A DNA stretch of 64,000 nt from Drechmeria coniospora (GCF_001625195.1 NC_054389.1:992001-1056000), one strand, 5' to 3'; counted from the first letter of the stretch, positions 32,501-43,038 are shown. The notes: generated by a model not told the origin, from the sequence alone. Program-made: numbers and translations.

Positions 32501-35500
32501 TTGCTTGTGCTGTTGCCTCCGGTGCTGCTGCTGCCACTCGCAAGATCGTTACCACCGCTAGTGCTGTTGCCTCCGTTGGCACTGCTGTTGCCACCGTTGG
32601 CGCCACTCGTGCTGTTGCTGCTGCTGCTGCTGCCACTCGCAAGATCGTTGCCACCGCTCGTGCTATTGCCACCGTTGGAGATGCTCTCGCTGCTGCCTCC
32701 AGTGCTGTTGCTGCTGCTGCTGCTGCCGCTGGCGAGATCGTTTCCTCCGCTGTTGCTCGTGCTGTTGCCTCCAGTGCTGCTGCTGCCACTTGCAAGATCG
32801 TTGCCACCGCTCGTGCTGTTGCCGCCGTTGGAGTTGCTCTCGCTGCTACCTCCGGTGCCGGTGCTGTTGCTGCTGCTGCTGCTGCCGCTAGCGAGATCGT
32901 TGCCACCGCTCGTGCTGTTGCCGCCGTTGGCGCTGCTGTTGCCTCCATTGCTAGTACTGTTGCTGCTGCTGCTGCTACCGCTGGCGAGATCATTGCCACC
33001 GCTTGTGCTGTTGCCACCGTTGGAGTTGCTCTCGCTGTTGCCTCCAGTGCTATTGCTGCTGCTGCTGCTGCCGCTGGCGAGATCATTGCCACCGCTCGTG
33101 CTGTTACCACCGTTGGAGTTGCTCTCGCTATTGCCTCCAGTGCTGTTGCTGCTGCTGCTGCTGCCACTCGCGAGATCGTTACCACCGCTAGTGCTGTTGC
33201 CTCCGTTGGCGCTGCTGTTGCCTCCGGTGCCGGTGCTGTTGCTGTTGCTGCTGCTGCCGCTGGCAATATCGTTGCCACCGCTCGTGCTGTTGCCGCCGTT
33301 GGAGTTGCTCTCACTGGTGCCTCCGGTGCCAGTGCTGTTGCTGTTGCTGCTGCTGCCGCTGGCGATATCATTGCCACCGCTTGTACTGTTGCCACCGTTG
33401 GAGTTGCTCTCGCTGGTGCCTCCGGTGCCAGTGCCGGTGCTGTTGCTGCTGCTGCTGCTGCCGCTGGCGAGATCGTTACCACCGCTTGTGCTGTTGCCAC
33501 CATTGGCGCTGCTGTTGCCTCCATTGCTGGTGCTGTTGCTGCTGCTGCCGCTGGCAAGATCGTTGCCACCGCTCGTGCTGTTGCTACCGCTTGCGTTGTC
33601 CAGCTCATTGCCGCCGCTGTTGCTGGTGCTGTTGCTGTTGCTTGCACCCCCGTTGGCGCCGCTGGTGCTGTTGCTGCTGCTCTCGCCTCCATTGGCACCG
33701 CTGGTGCTGTTGCTTCCGCTGCTGCTTTGGCTGTCTAGGTTGTTGCCGCCGCTGGTGCTGTTTCCTCCATTGCTCGTGCTGGCAAGATCGTTGCCGCCGC
33801 TTGTGCTGTTGCCACCATTGGCGTTGGAGTTGCTGTCGCTATTGCCTCCGTTGCTGGTGCTGTTGCTGCCGCTGCTGCTGCCGCTGGCGAGATCATTTCC
33901 GCCGCTGTTGCTCGTGCTGTTGCCGCCGGTGCTGGCGTTGTCGAGAGCGTTGCCGCCGCTCGTGCTGTTTCCTCCGTTGCTCGTGCTGTCGAGGGCATTG
34001 CCTCCGCTGTTGCTCGACGTCGTGCTGTTGCCTCCATTGCTGGTGCTGTTATTGTCGAGGGCGTTGGTGCTGTTGCCTCCGTTGCTCGTGCTGCCGCTGG
34101 AGCTAGCAATGTCGTTGCCTCCGCTCGTGCTGTTGCCTCCGTTGCTCGTGCTGGCATTGTCGAGGGCATTGCCACCGCTCGTGCTGTTTCCGCCGTTGCT
34201 CGTGCTCGCATTGTCAAGGTCGTTGGTGCTGTTGCCTCCGTTGCTCGTGCTGGCATTGTCGAGGGCGTTGCCGCCGCTGGTGCTGTTGCCTCCGTTGCTT
34301 GTGCTGCCGCTGGTGCTTGCCAAGTCGTTGCCGCCACTGGTGCTGTTGCCGCCGCTGCTCGTGCTGGCAAGGTTGTTGGTGCTGCTGCCTCCCTCGCTTG
34401 TGCTGTTGCCGCCCGAGGCATTGCTTGCGAGCTCGTTTCCGCCCGTGTTGCCTCCGGTGCTTGTGCCGCCGGTGCTGCTGCCGCCAGTGCTGCTGCCGCC
34501 GGTGCTGCTACCTCCAGAGCTGCTGCCGCCAGTGCTGGTGCTGTTGCCGCCAGATGCACTGCCTCCGGAGCTGGTGCTATCGAGCTGGTTGCCCCCGCTG
34601 TTGCCGCCAGTGCTGTTGCCACCTTCGCTGGAGCTTGCCAGATTGTTTCCGCCACTGCTGCTGGCGTTTTCGAGGGAGTTACTGTTGCCGCTGGTGCTGT
34701 TGCCGCCTTCGCTGTTGCCGCCCTCGCTGGTGCTGTTGCCGGAGACGCTGTTGCCACCGCTGTCTCCTCCCTTGCTGTCACTGTTGCTCGAGATGCCATT
34801 GCCAGCCGAGATGTTGCTGTTGGTGTTTCCGCCCGAGCTGCTGCCGCCTTGGCCGCTGCCTCCTTGACCGTTGGCGGAAATGCCGTTGCCGGCGTCGACG
34901 TTGGTGTTGCCGCCGTTGATGTTGGTGCTGCCTCCGCTGACATTCGAGTTGCCGCCGTCGATTTTGGTATCACCGCCGTGGCTGTCACTCGACACGCCGT
35001 TGCCGGCCTGGATTCCGTTGCCAGCCTGGACGTTGGTCGCGCCTCCCTGGTTGCTGGCGGTGACACCGTTGCCCGCGCTGATGCCGTTGCCTGCGCTGAT
35101 GCCGTTGCCTGCGCTGATGCCGTTGCCTGCGCTGATGCCGTTGCCGGCATTGACGTTGCTGTTGGTATCAACATTGGTGTTTCCGTTGCCGTTGCCGGCG
35201 GTGACGTGGCCGTTGTCGTTGCCGTTTGCGTTGCCGTTGCCGTTGCCGGCGTTGATGTTCACCACGATGGACGGGAGGCCAGGCTGGAATCCGGGAATGG
35301 TCAACTGCGGGGGTGCAGGACGCTGGTTGTCACCGCAGATATCGCAGGGCCACAAGGTGGCCGGCTTGTCTCCCTTCTTCACTGGCTTGCCGATGATGAC
35401 GATGGGCCCTGAAGCATCCTGTTCTTGCGGCATCACCGTTCGCGCGATGCCCTTCTTTGTTGCACTATCGGCAAAGAAAGTCGGGAGTTGCTTGTCGAAG

Positions 35501-37317
35501 CCTGCGGGGCCTAGAACGACTGTGCTAGGGTCCAGGGGAAGCACCGGAGCCAAGGTGATGCGCGGTCCAGCCGCGTGGGCGCCCTTGATCTTGACCGTCT
35601 TGGCCGCGGGGATAGGGAATCCTCCTTTCGGTTGCTGGGGCTCGTACACGTACACTTTGCCGTCGCACTTTTCGCACTCGGGCTCGCTCATCGACACAGT
35701 CGGGTACGGTCCCTTGCCCTTTGCGCTGACGGTGACGTAAGGGGTGGCCACCGGCTTGTACTCGATGACGGTTCCGAAGCAGGCGGCACATCCAGGCTCG
35801 GGATAGTGCGTCGTCGGCTCCGGGATCGCCTCCTTTGCAGCATGAGGGTAGGTAATTGTGACGTAGCGCTCCGCGAACTGGCCTCCTGGCGCTTGTGCCT
35901 CTACCTGAAACTCTTGGCCTTGAGATTTCTTCTCATCGACTTGCTGCGGCTGGGACTGTTCTCTCTCGGGTTGCAGACCCTGGGCCTGTTGCGCCTGGTA
36001 CTGCTCTCCCTGAGATTGCATTTCCTGAGCCTGTTGTGTCTGGTACTGCTCTCCGCCGGATTGTTGTTCCTGAGCCTGCTGTGTATGGAACTGCTCTCCG
36101 TCGGGTTGCTGTTCCGGAGCCTGTAGTGTCTGGAACTGCTGTCCGTCGGATTGCTGTTCCTGACCCTGTCCCCCCTCGGACTGCGGGTCATTTTGCTGCT
36201 GCCCTTGGTACTGTCGCTCCTTGAACTGGGGCCCCTGAGACTGCTGGCCTTGGTACCCTTGTCCTTGGGGCTGCTGTCCCTGGGCCTGTTGTCCCTGGGC
36301 CTGAGCCTGTTGGCCCTGGGCCTGAGCCTGTTGTCCCTGGGCCTGAGCCTGTTGTCCCTGGGCCTGAGCCTGTTGTCCCTGGGCCTGAGCCTGTTGTCCC
36401 TGGGCCTGAGCCTGTTGTCCCTGGGCCTGTTGTCCCTGGGTCTGGGCCTGTTGTCCCTGAGCCTGTTGTCCCTGAGCCTGTTGGCCCTGAGCCTGTTGAC
36501 CCTGAACTTGTTGTCCCTGGGCTTGTTGTCCCTGGGCTTGTTGTCCCTGATATTGCTGTCCTTGTGCCTGTTGTTTGGTCTCAGTCTGTCCCTGGACCTG
36601 CCCCTGAGCTTGCTGCTGAGCCTGCTGCTGAGCCTGCCCCTGAGCCTGCTGCTGAGCTTGCCCCTGAGCTTGCTGCTGAGCTTGCCCCTGAGCTTGCTGC
36701 TGAGCCTGCCCCTGGGCCTGCTGCTTAGCCTGACCCGGGGCCTGCTGCTGAGCTTGCCCCTGAGCTTGCTGCTGAGCCTGCCCCTGAGCTTGCTGCTGAG
36801 CCTGCCCCTGGGCCTGCTGCTGAGCTTGCTGTTGAGCCTGCCCCTGAGCCTGTTGCTGAGTCTGTTGCTGAGATTGTTGCTGAGCCTGTTTCTGAGATTG
36901 TTGCTGAGATTGTTGCTGAGATTGTTGCTGAGACTGTGACTTCTGCAGCTCGGGAACCTGCCCGTTCTGCACGCCTTGTCCGTTTTGTCCGTTCTGGTTC
37001 GAGCCGCTGCCCCCTTGGGGTCCCCAGCTGGCGGGAGACTGTTGTCCAAGGTCTATAGTTTGTCCATTTTCGGCACCGCCTCCGGGGAGGGGCCAATAGC
37101 TGGTTGATTTGAAGGGCTTGCTGCCGTGGGCAACAGAGTTCCATTCATTCTTCGTCGATTCATCGCAGTCGTCGCCTAGTACGACACGGGCTGTCGTCTC
37201 AAAGATGATGCGAGGGGTGCCGCCATTCCGGAGAGGGTGTGCGGCGACGGCCGAGAGCTTCAGGAGTGCGAGCAAGCCGAGGCCAGCACTTGGCCACCGA
37301 CGGCTGCCGGCCTTCAT
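29599..37317 (-). CDS. Giant secreted repeat protein, adhesin/mucin-like
   Basis: Single intronless frame of 2572 aa. A signal peptide is clear: charged start, LGLLALLKLSAVAA, cleavage before HPLRNGG. Parts in order: a short unique segment; a Gln-rich domain (about residues 125-480) of QAQGQ and QQS repeats; a unique core (about 480-690) with three CxxC pairs (CAAC, CEKC, CDIC) and repeated Y-E/K-P strands; a GNGISA repeat block; then about 1700 residues of GGNSTSGGN-type repeats with embedded LDNAS, DLASGSSS and QLSS words; and a His/Pro tail (HHGPPHNGTHGPPH). N-X-S/T sequons number well over a hundred by eye, so heavy N- and O-glycosylation is expected. No C-terminal hydrophobic GPI signal is visible, so cell-wall linkage must be by another route or the protein is released. 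Role in adhesion or wall coating is inferred. Repeat copy number may vary between strains or be mis-assembled. Confidence 0.85.
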   Translation of the reverse strand: MKAGSRRWPSAGLGLLALLKLSAVAAHPLRNGGTPRIIFETTARVVLGDDCDESTKNEWNSVAHGSKPFKSTSYWPLPGGGAENGQTIDLGQQSPASWGPQGGSGSNQNGQNGQGVQNGQVPELQKSQSQQQSQQQSQQQSQKQAQQQSQQQTQQQAQGQAQQQAQQQAQGQAQQQAQGQAQQQAQGQAQQQAPGQAKQQAQGQAQQQAQGQAQQQAQGQAQQQAQGQAQQQAQQQAQGQVQGQTETKQQAQGQQYQGQQAQGQQAQGQQVQGQQAQGQQAQGQQAQGQQAQTQGQQAQGQQAQAQGQQAQAQGQQAQAQGQQAQAQGQQAQAQGQQAQAQGQQAQGQQPQGQGYQGQQSQGPQFKERQYQGQQQNDPQSEGGQGQEQQSDGQQFQTLQAPEQQPDGEQFHTQQAQEQQSGGEQYQTQQAQEMQSQGEQYQAQQAQGLQPEREQSQPQQVDEKKSQGQEFQVEAQAPGGQFAERYVTITYPHAAKEAIPEPTTHYPEPGCAACFGTVIEYKPVATPYVTVSAKGKGPYPTVSMSEPECEKCDGKVYVYEPQQPKGGFPIPAAKTVKIKGAHAAGPRITLAPVLPLDPSTVVLGPAGFDKQLPTFFADSATKKGIARTVMPQEQDASGPIVIIGKPVKKGDKPATLWPCDICGDNQRPAPPQLTIPGFQPGLPSIVVNINAGNGNGNANGNDNGHVTAGNGNGNTNVDTNSNVNAGNGISAGNGISAGNGISAGNGISAGNGVTASNQGGATNVQAGNGIQAGNGVSSDSHGGDTKIDGGNSNVSGGSTNINGGNTNVDAGNGISANGQGGSGQGGSSSGGNTNSNISAGNGISSNSDSKGGDSGGNSVSGNSTSEGGNSEGGNSTSGNSNSLENASSSGGNNLASSSEGGNSTGGNSGGNQLDSTSSGGSASGGNSTSTGGSSSGGSSTGGSSTGGSSTGGTSTGGNTGGNELASNASGGNSTSEGGSSTNNLASTSSGGNSTSGGNDLASTSGSTSNGGNSTSGGNALDNASTSNGGNSTNDLDNASTSNGGNSTSGGNALDNASTSNGGNSTSGGNDIASSSGSTSNGGNSTNALDNNSTSNGGNSTTSSNSGGNALDSTSNGGNSTSGGNALDNASTGGNSTSNSGGNDLASGSSSGSNSTSNGGNSDSNSNANGGNSTSGGNDLASTSNGGNSTSGGNNLDSQSSSGSNSTSGANGGESSSNSTSGANGGASNSNSTSNSGGNELDNASGSNSTSGGNDLASGSSSNSTSNGGNSSANGGNSTSGGNDLASGSSSSSNSTGTGTGGTSESNSNGGNSTSGGNDIASGSSSNSNSTGTGGTSESNSNGGNSTSGGNDIASGSSSNSNSTGTGGNSSANGGNSTSGGNDLASGSSSSSNSTGGNSESNSNGGNSTSGGNDLASGSSSSSNSTGGNSESNSNGGNSTSGGNDLASGSSSSSNSTSNGGNSSANGGNSTSGGNDLASGSSSSSNSTGTGGSSESNSNGGNSTSGGNDLASGSSSTGGNSTSNSGGNDLASGSSSSSNSTGGSSESISNGGNSTSGGNDLASGSSSSSNSTSGANGGNSSANGGNSTSGGNDLASGSSSTGGNSTSNSGGNDLASGSSSSSNSTSNGGNSSANGGNSTSGGNDLASGSSSNSNSTSNSGGNDIASGSSSNSTSGANGGASSSNSTSNSGGNELDNASGSNSTSNSGGNNLDNASGSNSTSGGNDLASSSNSAGGNSTSNSGGNDLDNASGSSSSSNSTSNSGGNELDNASGSNSTSGATGGASSSNSNSTSNSGGNELDNASGSNSTSNSGGNNLDNASGSNSTSGANGGASSSNSNSTSNSGGNELDNASGSNSTSNSGGNNLDNASGSNSTSGANGGASSSNSTSNSGGNELDNASGSNSTSNSGGNNLDNASGSNSTSGANGGASSSNSTSNSGGNNLDNASGSNSTSGGNDLASTSNGGNSSANGGNSTSGGNQLASTANGGNSTSGGNQLSSEAQGGNSTSNSNGGSNNASANGGNSTSGGNQLSSDAQGGNSTSNSNGGNSSASGGNSTSGGNQLSSDAQGGNSTSNSNGGNSNANGGNSTSGGNQLASTSNGGNSTSGGNQLSSDAQGGNSTSNSNGGNSSANGGNSTSGGNQLSSDANGGNSTSLSNGGNSNANGGNSSSLSNGGNSDANANGGNSTSLSNGGNSSANGGNSTSGGNQLSSDANGGNSTSLSNGGNSNANGGNSSSLSNGGNSSANGGNSTSGGNQLSSDANGGNSTSVSNGGSNNASASGGNSTSGGNNLDNASSANSTSGGNNLDNASSANSTSGGNALDNASNSTSGGGTLTGGNSSSQGGNSTSGGNSLDNASMASSNSTSGGGTLTGGNSSSQGGNSTSGGNQLDNASSSNSTSGGGVSSSSSGSNSTSGGGTLTGGNSSSQGGNSTSGGNQLDNASSSNSTSNSGGNDLDNASNSSSNSTSGGGTLTGGNTNGTIVGGNTNGTISGGETSSTGGQTTSSGGSSSSSGGTSDASSGANSTSQNNGNVTGILGQNDGHHGPPHNGTHGPPHPPPPPPTSTSTDVPTGSPTP

Positions 37318-37342
37318 CTTGCAAGAGGTGAAGATGAAAAAT

Positions 37343-37425
37343 AGAGAGTGTGTGATGCTATGACAGAGAGTGTGTGATGATATGACAGAGAGTGTGTGAT
37401 GACAGAGAGTGTGTGATGATACAGT
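37343..37425 (+). repeat. 22-bp tandem repeat in the 5' leader of the giant gene
   Basis: AGAGAGTGTGTGATG units start at 37343, 37365, 37387 and 37404 (spacing 22, 22, 17). The array begins 26 bases upstream of the ATG at 37317 and so lies in the leader or core promoter of the surface-protein gene. Confidence 0.85.
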
Positions 37426-40400
37426 GAGCGTTTAATGTCTGATATGACGTGTATGATATGGTAGAGAGTGTGTGAGTGTCTTGATGGGAGGGAATGAGTG
37501 TGAAGTTAGGAAGAAATGAATGTATCAGCTCAGGAGCGGAAGAGACTGGATAGACTGCCGACAGAGCGGAGCGTGCTCTTTGCGGCGCCGTGCGATGTGC
37601 GAGAGAGGAGGAGCTGTTGGAGTTTTTCGAGAGGTCATGACGAAGTTCTCGGCCGATGATTTATAGAAAGTTGGTTGAAGCATCATGGCGGCAATCGCGT
37701 ACGCGCCCCGTAGTCCATTTACACGTCGTAGCACCTGGAATTCGATCAAGAACTCGCGAGAGCAAGCAGGTCGAATGAATTTAGTACGCGTTGAGTGCGT
37801 CCCAGGCCCATCACGCGTTAAGTGCCACTGCCACTCGCGAAATGCTGGTGGTAGGTAGTACGCTCTTCGTTCCGCAGCCCATACGGAATGCATGTGCCTC
37901 AGGTGGCGCCGAGCACATCCAGAGGAGCGGTCGCCGCTGCTCCGGCGACAAGTTTGAAAAAGGGTGACGGTACTCTTTCCAGCAGCTCGGTAGCCATCTT
38001 TCAGATATCGAACTGGTCCTCATCCCCATCTCTCTGGTTTTCCTCCTTCCTGCCGTCCATCAGCGCAGATGGATTCGATGAGAACGAGCAGCACACGGCA
38101 CGTACACGTCCGTTGCCACCCGCGTCGGGCAGCACTACCGACGATGCCGCCCTTGAAGATTAGGTGCGGCTGCTCCGAGATGCCACTTGAGACAGAGATC
38201 TTCAGCTTTGGCCGGACATGTCTCAGACATTTCAGTTGAGCCAGGGGGGGTATTCCCCGGCCATCGGGCTCCTACCAGGTGCCTGGTTCGCACCGATCGC
38301 CTCGAGGAATGCAAGGTACGAGCAGATCGGGAATTCCATCGGATCTCCTCGTTTTGGTCTAGGGCCTTCTCCGCTTCATCCCCTCGCCCTTTGCGACGGC
38401 ACATGGAGGCGCGCAGGCCGACTATCGTCGTGCCTCATGGTGAATGCATTCTTCTTTTTTCCATCGACCGGAGCGACGCGAGCAACCCGAATCTGGACGA
38501 CGGGCTCGAACTTGCTCGGCTCGGTTTGTCGAGACGCACGGAGCGAATGTTCCGTCCAACCTGAGGGATGAGGGTGGAGGGTTGGGGGGGGGGGGGGGGA
38601 CAACGGGATAGGCAACGACATGTGTGCTCTCCGTATGAGCCAGGAAATACGGACGAGCTATGTGAACTTCATGACGATACGTACGGGTACGTAGATATGA
38701 CGTCCTCGCTGATAGATGCCGTAAAATCGGAAAACCGAGAAATCGGAAAACCGGGAAACCGGTTGATCAGGGTCTTGAGCGTTCAATCTGTGCTACGGAA
38801 GACTGCTTTGGGACAAGCTGGACCTCGACGTCCCTCAGCCGAAGGGATAGGGGGGGGGGGGTGAAGAAAAGGTGGGGAGGACCGAATATGGCTAGCCGGT
38901 GCCTGACGTGCCTGACGTCTTGGCATTGAGGCGGCAGGTGGGCCGATCTGGCCAGCGCCACGCCCCACCTGCTGCTTCCCTAACGCTCAGCCAAGCCATC
39001 CCAAAGTTCGGAGTCGGGTATAATGGTGAGCACGGAGTACGGATACTTGGTTCACTATTAGCTTACTTGTGCTCCGTACATGGGCGCATCTTTCTCCTCG
39101 TCCGCAGTACCCGTGCCGTACATTGGTGAGCACCATCATCCCTTCTACGGAATCCGCCATGTCGCCGCCCAAGATGCAAAGGGATGGAAGCCGGTTGCCG
39201 TCGCAGTCGTCACCCCGCGCCACTTTGTCCTCCGCACCGCTGTTGCCGTAAGTACAAGTATCCATTGTAGGTAGGTGCACGGAGTACTTCCGTACTTGTA
39301 GTCTGTATACGTAATCGTGGTTGATGGTGGGCGCCTTCCTTCCTTGCCCATGGTTACTCGCTCATGTTCGGATTACTTGGTACGGAGTACATGCTCCGTA
39401 AATGTACATGCTCCGTACCTGTACATGCTCCGTTCATGTACTTACAGGACTTCATACGCCTGTCTTGCAAGCACACGTCCATGTAAGTACAGGTCCTAAT
39501 ACCTTGGGCAGAGCATGGAGAACAAGTATGCACTGCTTTGTTGCGCACATAGACCGACCTGTCGCATCGGTGCTCGTCCTTACTTCTACCTGCGCTGCGA
39601 GTGGTTCATGCTCAAGTACGGAGTACAGGCAATAGTAATGCATGCCTGGGCACCTACCTAGTACCTAGTTCTGTAATTAATAATACTTGCAGACTACAAG
39701 TACGGAGTAAAAGTACACCTGCAGTTGCAGTGTAGGTACTGTACGGAGTACCTACATACCTACCTCAGTATGTAGGTACCTAGTAGGTAAGTATGCAGTA
39801 CGTATCGTACATGTCTGTGGTACGCAGACGGGCAAAACCCCGCTAACCCAGGCACGAAATAATTGCCTTCACACTTTTCAAACAATCCAGCTTGTAGCCC
39901 TCTCACACGTTTCACGGGCGAGCGTTACACGACCATCGCGACGCGTTCATCTTCACCGAGCCCACTCACACACTTCTGCAAAGTGCAGATACACCCAAAA
40001 GCTCCGCCAGCCACGCGAAAAGGGCATCGGTTTGCACATGCCACGATGCTAAGCCTTGTCAAGATTTGAATCCACGGATCTGAATGGACAGCAATCCTAT
40101 CTATAGAGCCGTCCGACTGGCGGCTGCTGCCGCTCATGCGCACAGGGTTCCGTACTCGACGAAAATGGCCCACCTACCTGGCATTGCCACTCCAGCATAC
40201 GTTCTGGTGCGAGGATGGGTGCGAGGCCGGCGCAGACGGTAGTGTGAAAATAGCAGTGAATGAATTCCATCTTGCCTACATTCTTTCTGGCGAAGAAGAG
40301 GTCATCGAAATGTCCAACAAGTCGTAGAGCAATGCCGGACGGCGTGGTGGAGGGCATCTTCTGCGGCATGCGTCTCGCCGCCATCAGCAACAACTGTCAG

Positions 40401-42785
40401 TGCTGGCCAAGCCGTCGGCCCAGGTTTTCATTGCACCTGGTCGAGTGGCGTGCATTCTGCCCGCGCTTCGCGACGAGTGCTTTGAAAGACGGGGTCCCAT
40501 GCTGGCATTGTAGGATACATACGACGCGGCACGCGCAGGCTCTCTCGTCACCATCATCACTGTAAAAGCGAGGGTCGCATGACGGCATCGTCCGGGACGT
40601 GTAAAGTGGCACGCGTTCCCGTCGGCGTTCGCAACCACGACTGCGAAAATCGAAGGAGGTCACATGTTGGGCGTTGTACGGAACGCGTAAAGTGGCACGC
40701 GTCTGCTCGCCATGCGCAACCACGAATGCAAAGGTTGCTGGTACCGCTGAACGGCTTGCGCAGCAACCACCACGTGGGCCACGGCACCCTCCGATGGTGC
40801 GGATGAAAGACGCGTGCGGGGGAAAAGTCTTCATGCCATCCACCGAGCACGTAGGGGAATACGTGTAAAGTGGTCGCTTCGCTGGAGGGTGCATGAGTTG
40901 ACCGTGTAGAGTGCTCTGCGAAGCACCTTGAATCAAGCCTGCTCGGCGACGAGGTACCAGTCGGCGCCGACGGACTGGGTACTCTGCGCTGGCACCTAGA
41001 TTTTGCCCGCGGATACAATGGAATAAGAAACACGCTAAGCATTCCCTTGTGGCTGGCTGGCGTTGACGGCAACCGTGCCGATCTACCCACCGACTCCAGA
41101 ATCCCACCCCCTTGCGTCCAGGAATGGAGCCGAGGCTACGAAGGCATGGTCTCAGGTCTCAGGTGCTCGTACGTCAAGGGCCATGCATCTCGACGCAGGT
41201 ACAGATACGAAGTAATATGTGAAAATGGTTGGGAATGGATGTCGTACAATGCGAAACGTGCGCACTTAAGGAAGACCTTCAAGTATGTCGAGATGTCGCC
41301 TCGAGCCGGTTGGACCGGCCAAAGACAGAGAGACGGGAAGCATATCCGACGCAAAAGTGTACGTGAGCTCTTGGGTGAGCAGGAGAAAGTCCTCTGTCGG
41401 CAGCCGAAATCAGCCACCAAAACCCCCGCCGTGGATATCGAATTGATATTCATGGAGGAGGCCGGGGGTGGGTTCCTCTCTACCCTCTGGGGACACCTTG
41501 TGAGCTGCCTCCTGGGATCAATGCCACCCGAAGCCACGACGGCACAGCAACACCACGATGGCGTGGCTTCGCAGAATGTTCATCGAGAAAAGGAAGGTGG
41601 ATTTCGGATACTGACCATGGGATACTGACCCTTTGCAGGAGAACGCGAGCGCCATCCGTCGTTTGGTTCTCGCGAATAGAGCAAATGGCACACATATCCT
41701 GGACGCGCGCCTTGACACCTTTGGTTTACAAAGACGCCTCGTTAGCAAAATGGCGATAAAATTCAGTTGCGCCAAAAGAAGAGTATCGCTGTGTTTGCGA
41801 TGACATGTTGCTGATAATCCAAGGAGGCATGTGCGGTGGAAGCTTCCAATAATCAACAGCACACAGCCTGACGAAGCCGAATGCCGTTGGTGGGTATTTT
41901 TGGTCGCTCGTGATTACGCATGCCTAAGAAGCAGCGCTGGACAGACTGCCATGCAACAGCCCAAGTCACTGGTTTGATAAAAAGTCATGTAGTGTTTCCA
42001 TGCTCTGGCTGCATTTATCAATGCCTGCTCCCTTGACCTATCCACATCCCTGACGGAATGAGTGGTGGCCCTTCAGGCAGCCATCGCAGCACGCAGCTTA
42101 CCCTAGAGAACACATTGCCATGGTTTGCTGAATGCCACGCCGTGCCGAGAGGGCAATTGACCGTCATACTCGTAGATATTATATGAAGCGCTTTACCCAG
42201 CACGAAGAATCGTTGCTTTGGTTGAGAATTCTTCCGCTGAATAGTCCAGTGCCTCCCGAACTGGAGCTGGTAAGTGTTGGGCCATTTGCCAGGGCAATGT
42301 TTTGGCTTCTTTTCTAGGTGCGCTCGGGGGGAGCAAGTATGCATATTTCAGCTGGTAATTCGATATGAACGCATTAGAAGCACACAATAATGCACCGAGA
42401 GGCAGAATACGCGTGCAATCAGGCTAGGTAAGCAGATCAAATTTGGCTCGGGACCTGTTACCTCTGACGTTCAAAGTGGTGGCGGGCGCAACGGTTGCAG
42501 GTGAAAATAGCATGACTGACTAATCATGGTCACAGCCGTGCTGGTGGTGAAGGGAGCTGTGGCAATAAGATATCCACGGCGGGGGTTTGGTGGCTGATTC
42601 AGCGGCTGAGTGGAACGCCGCCGCTATTTTCCGTCCGTACGCTGACTTGGTACTGTGTGTGCAGGTTGTGCAAGGGCAGTGTTCTGCCTGGCAGCAGTAC
42701 TGCAGGAGTAGGGACGCATAACTGTGGCCCTGGGCAGTATATATTAGATGAGTATCCTATTGGGTTGCTACGAACTGACCCCAGT
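37426..42785. other. Second repeat-rich desert, no firm gene
   Basis: No supported gene. It has G-runs near 38585-38600 and 38851-38860, a dense GTAC/CGGAGTAC island (39020-39850), and loosely repeated ~85-base stretches around 40595-40730 and 40865 sharing GTAAAGTGG(C/T)ACGCG. A plus-strand frame 41047-41628 (193 aa) is the longest plausible ORF but has no recognised motif. Confidence 0.5.
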
Positions 42786-42984
42786 AAGGCACAAGCAGTG
42801 GCCGAGCTACTAGCTATTGCGCAATCTGGCGCCCCCTTGTTGCGTTATACAGCAAAAGGGTACGGAGTACGGAGTACGTGTATTACGTATTGACAAAGCT
42901 GATACTTTGTCAATTAGCCACGCTTATGAGGGCCGTTGCCATCTCTTAACCATTCATTATACTTGTGCTTAGCCCAAGTCCATA
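42786..42984 (+). repeat. Dispersed repeat element, copy A
   Basis: About 200 bases starting AAGGCACAAGCAGTGGCC and ending near AGCCCAAGTCCATA. It contains a 10-bp hairpin (ATTGACAAAG / CTTTGTCAAT at 42889-42914). Similar to copy B with several indels, including a CGGAGTAC insertion. Confidence 0.85.
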
Positions 42985-43038
42985 ACAGCTACTAACGAAA
43001 GCTACAGTACATATTAAAGATACTCTTTGCTACCACGC

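Noticed and set aside
31403..34867. Plus-strand frame of 1154 aa (Leu/Pro-rich) opposite the giant gene, and 799-aa and 1011-aa frames in other registers
   Set aside because: Produced by repeat-biased codons of the GGNSTS repeats that contain no stops in other frames. They lack start context, domain or natural composition, whereas the minus-strand frame has a signal peptide and a unique core.
41047..41628. 193-aa plus-strand frame
   Set aside because: Possible gene but no motif, no promoter-like context and no recognisable homologue pattern, so it is kept out of the gene list.
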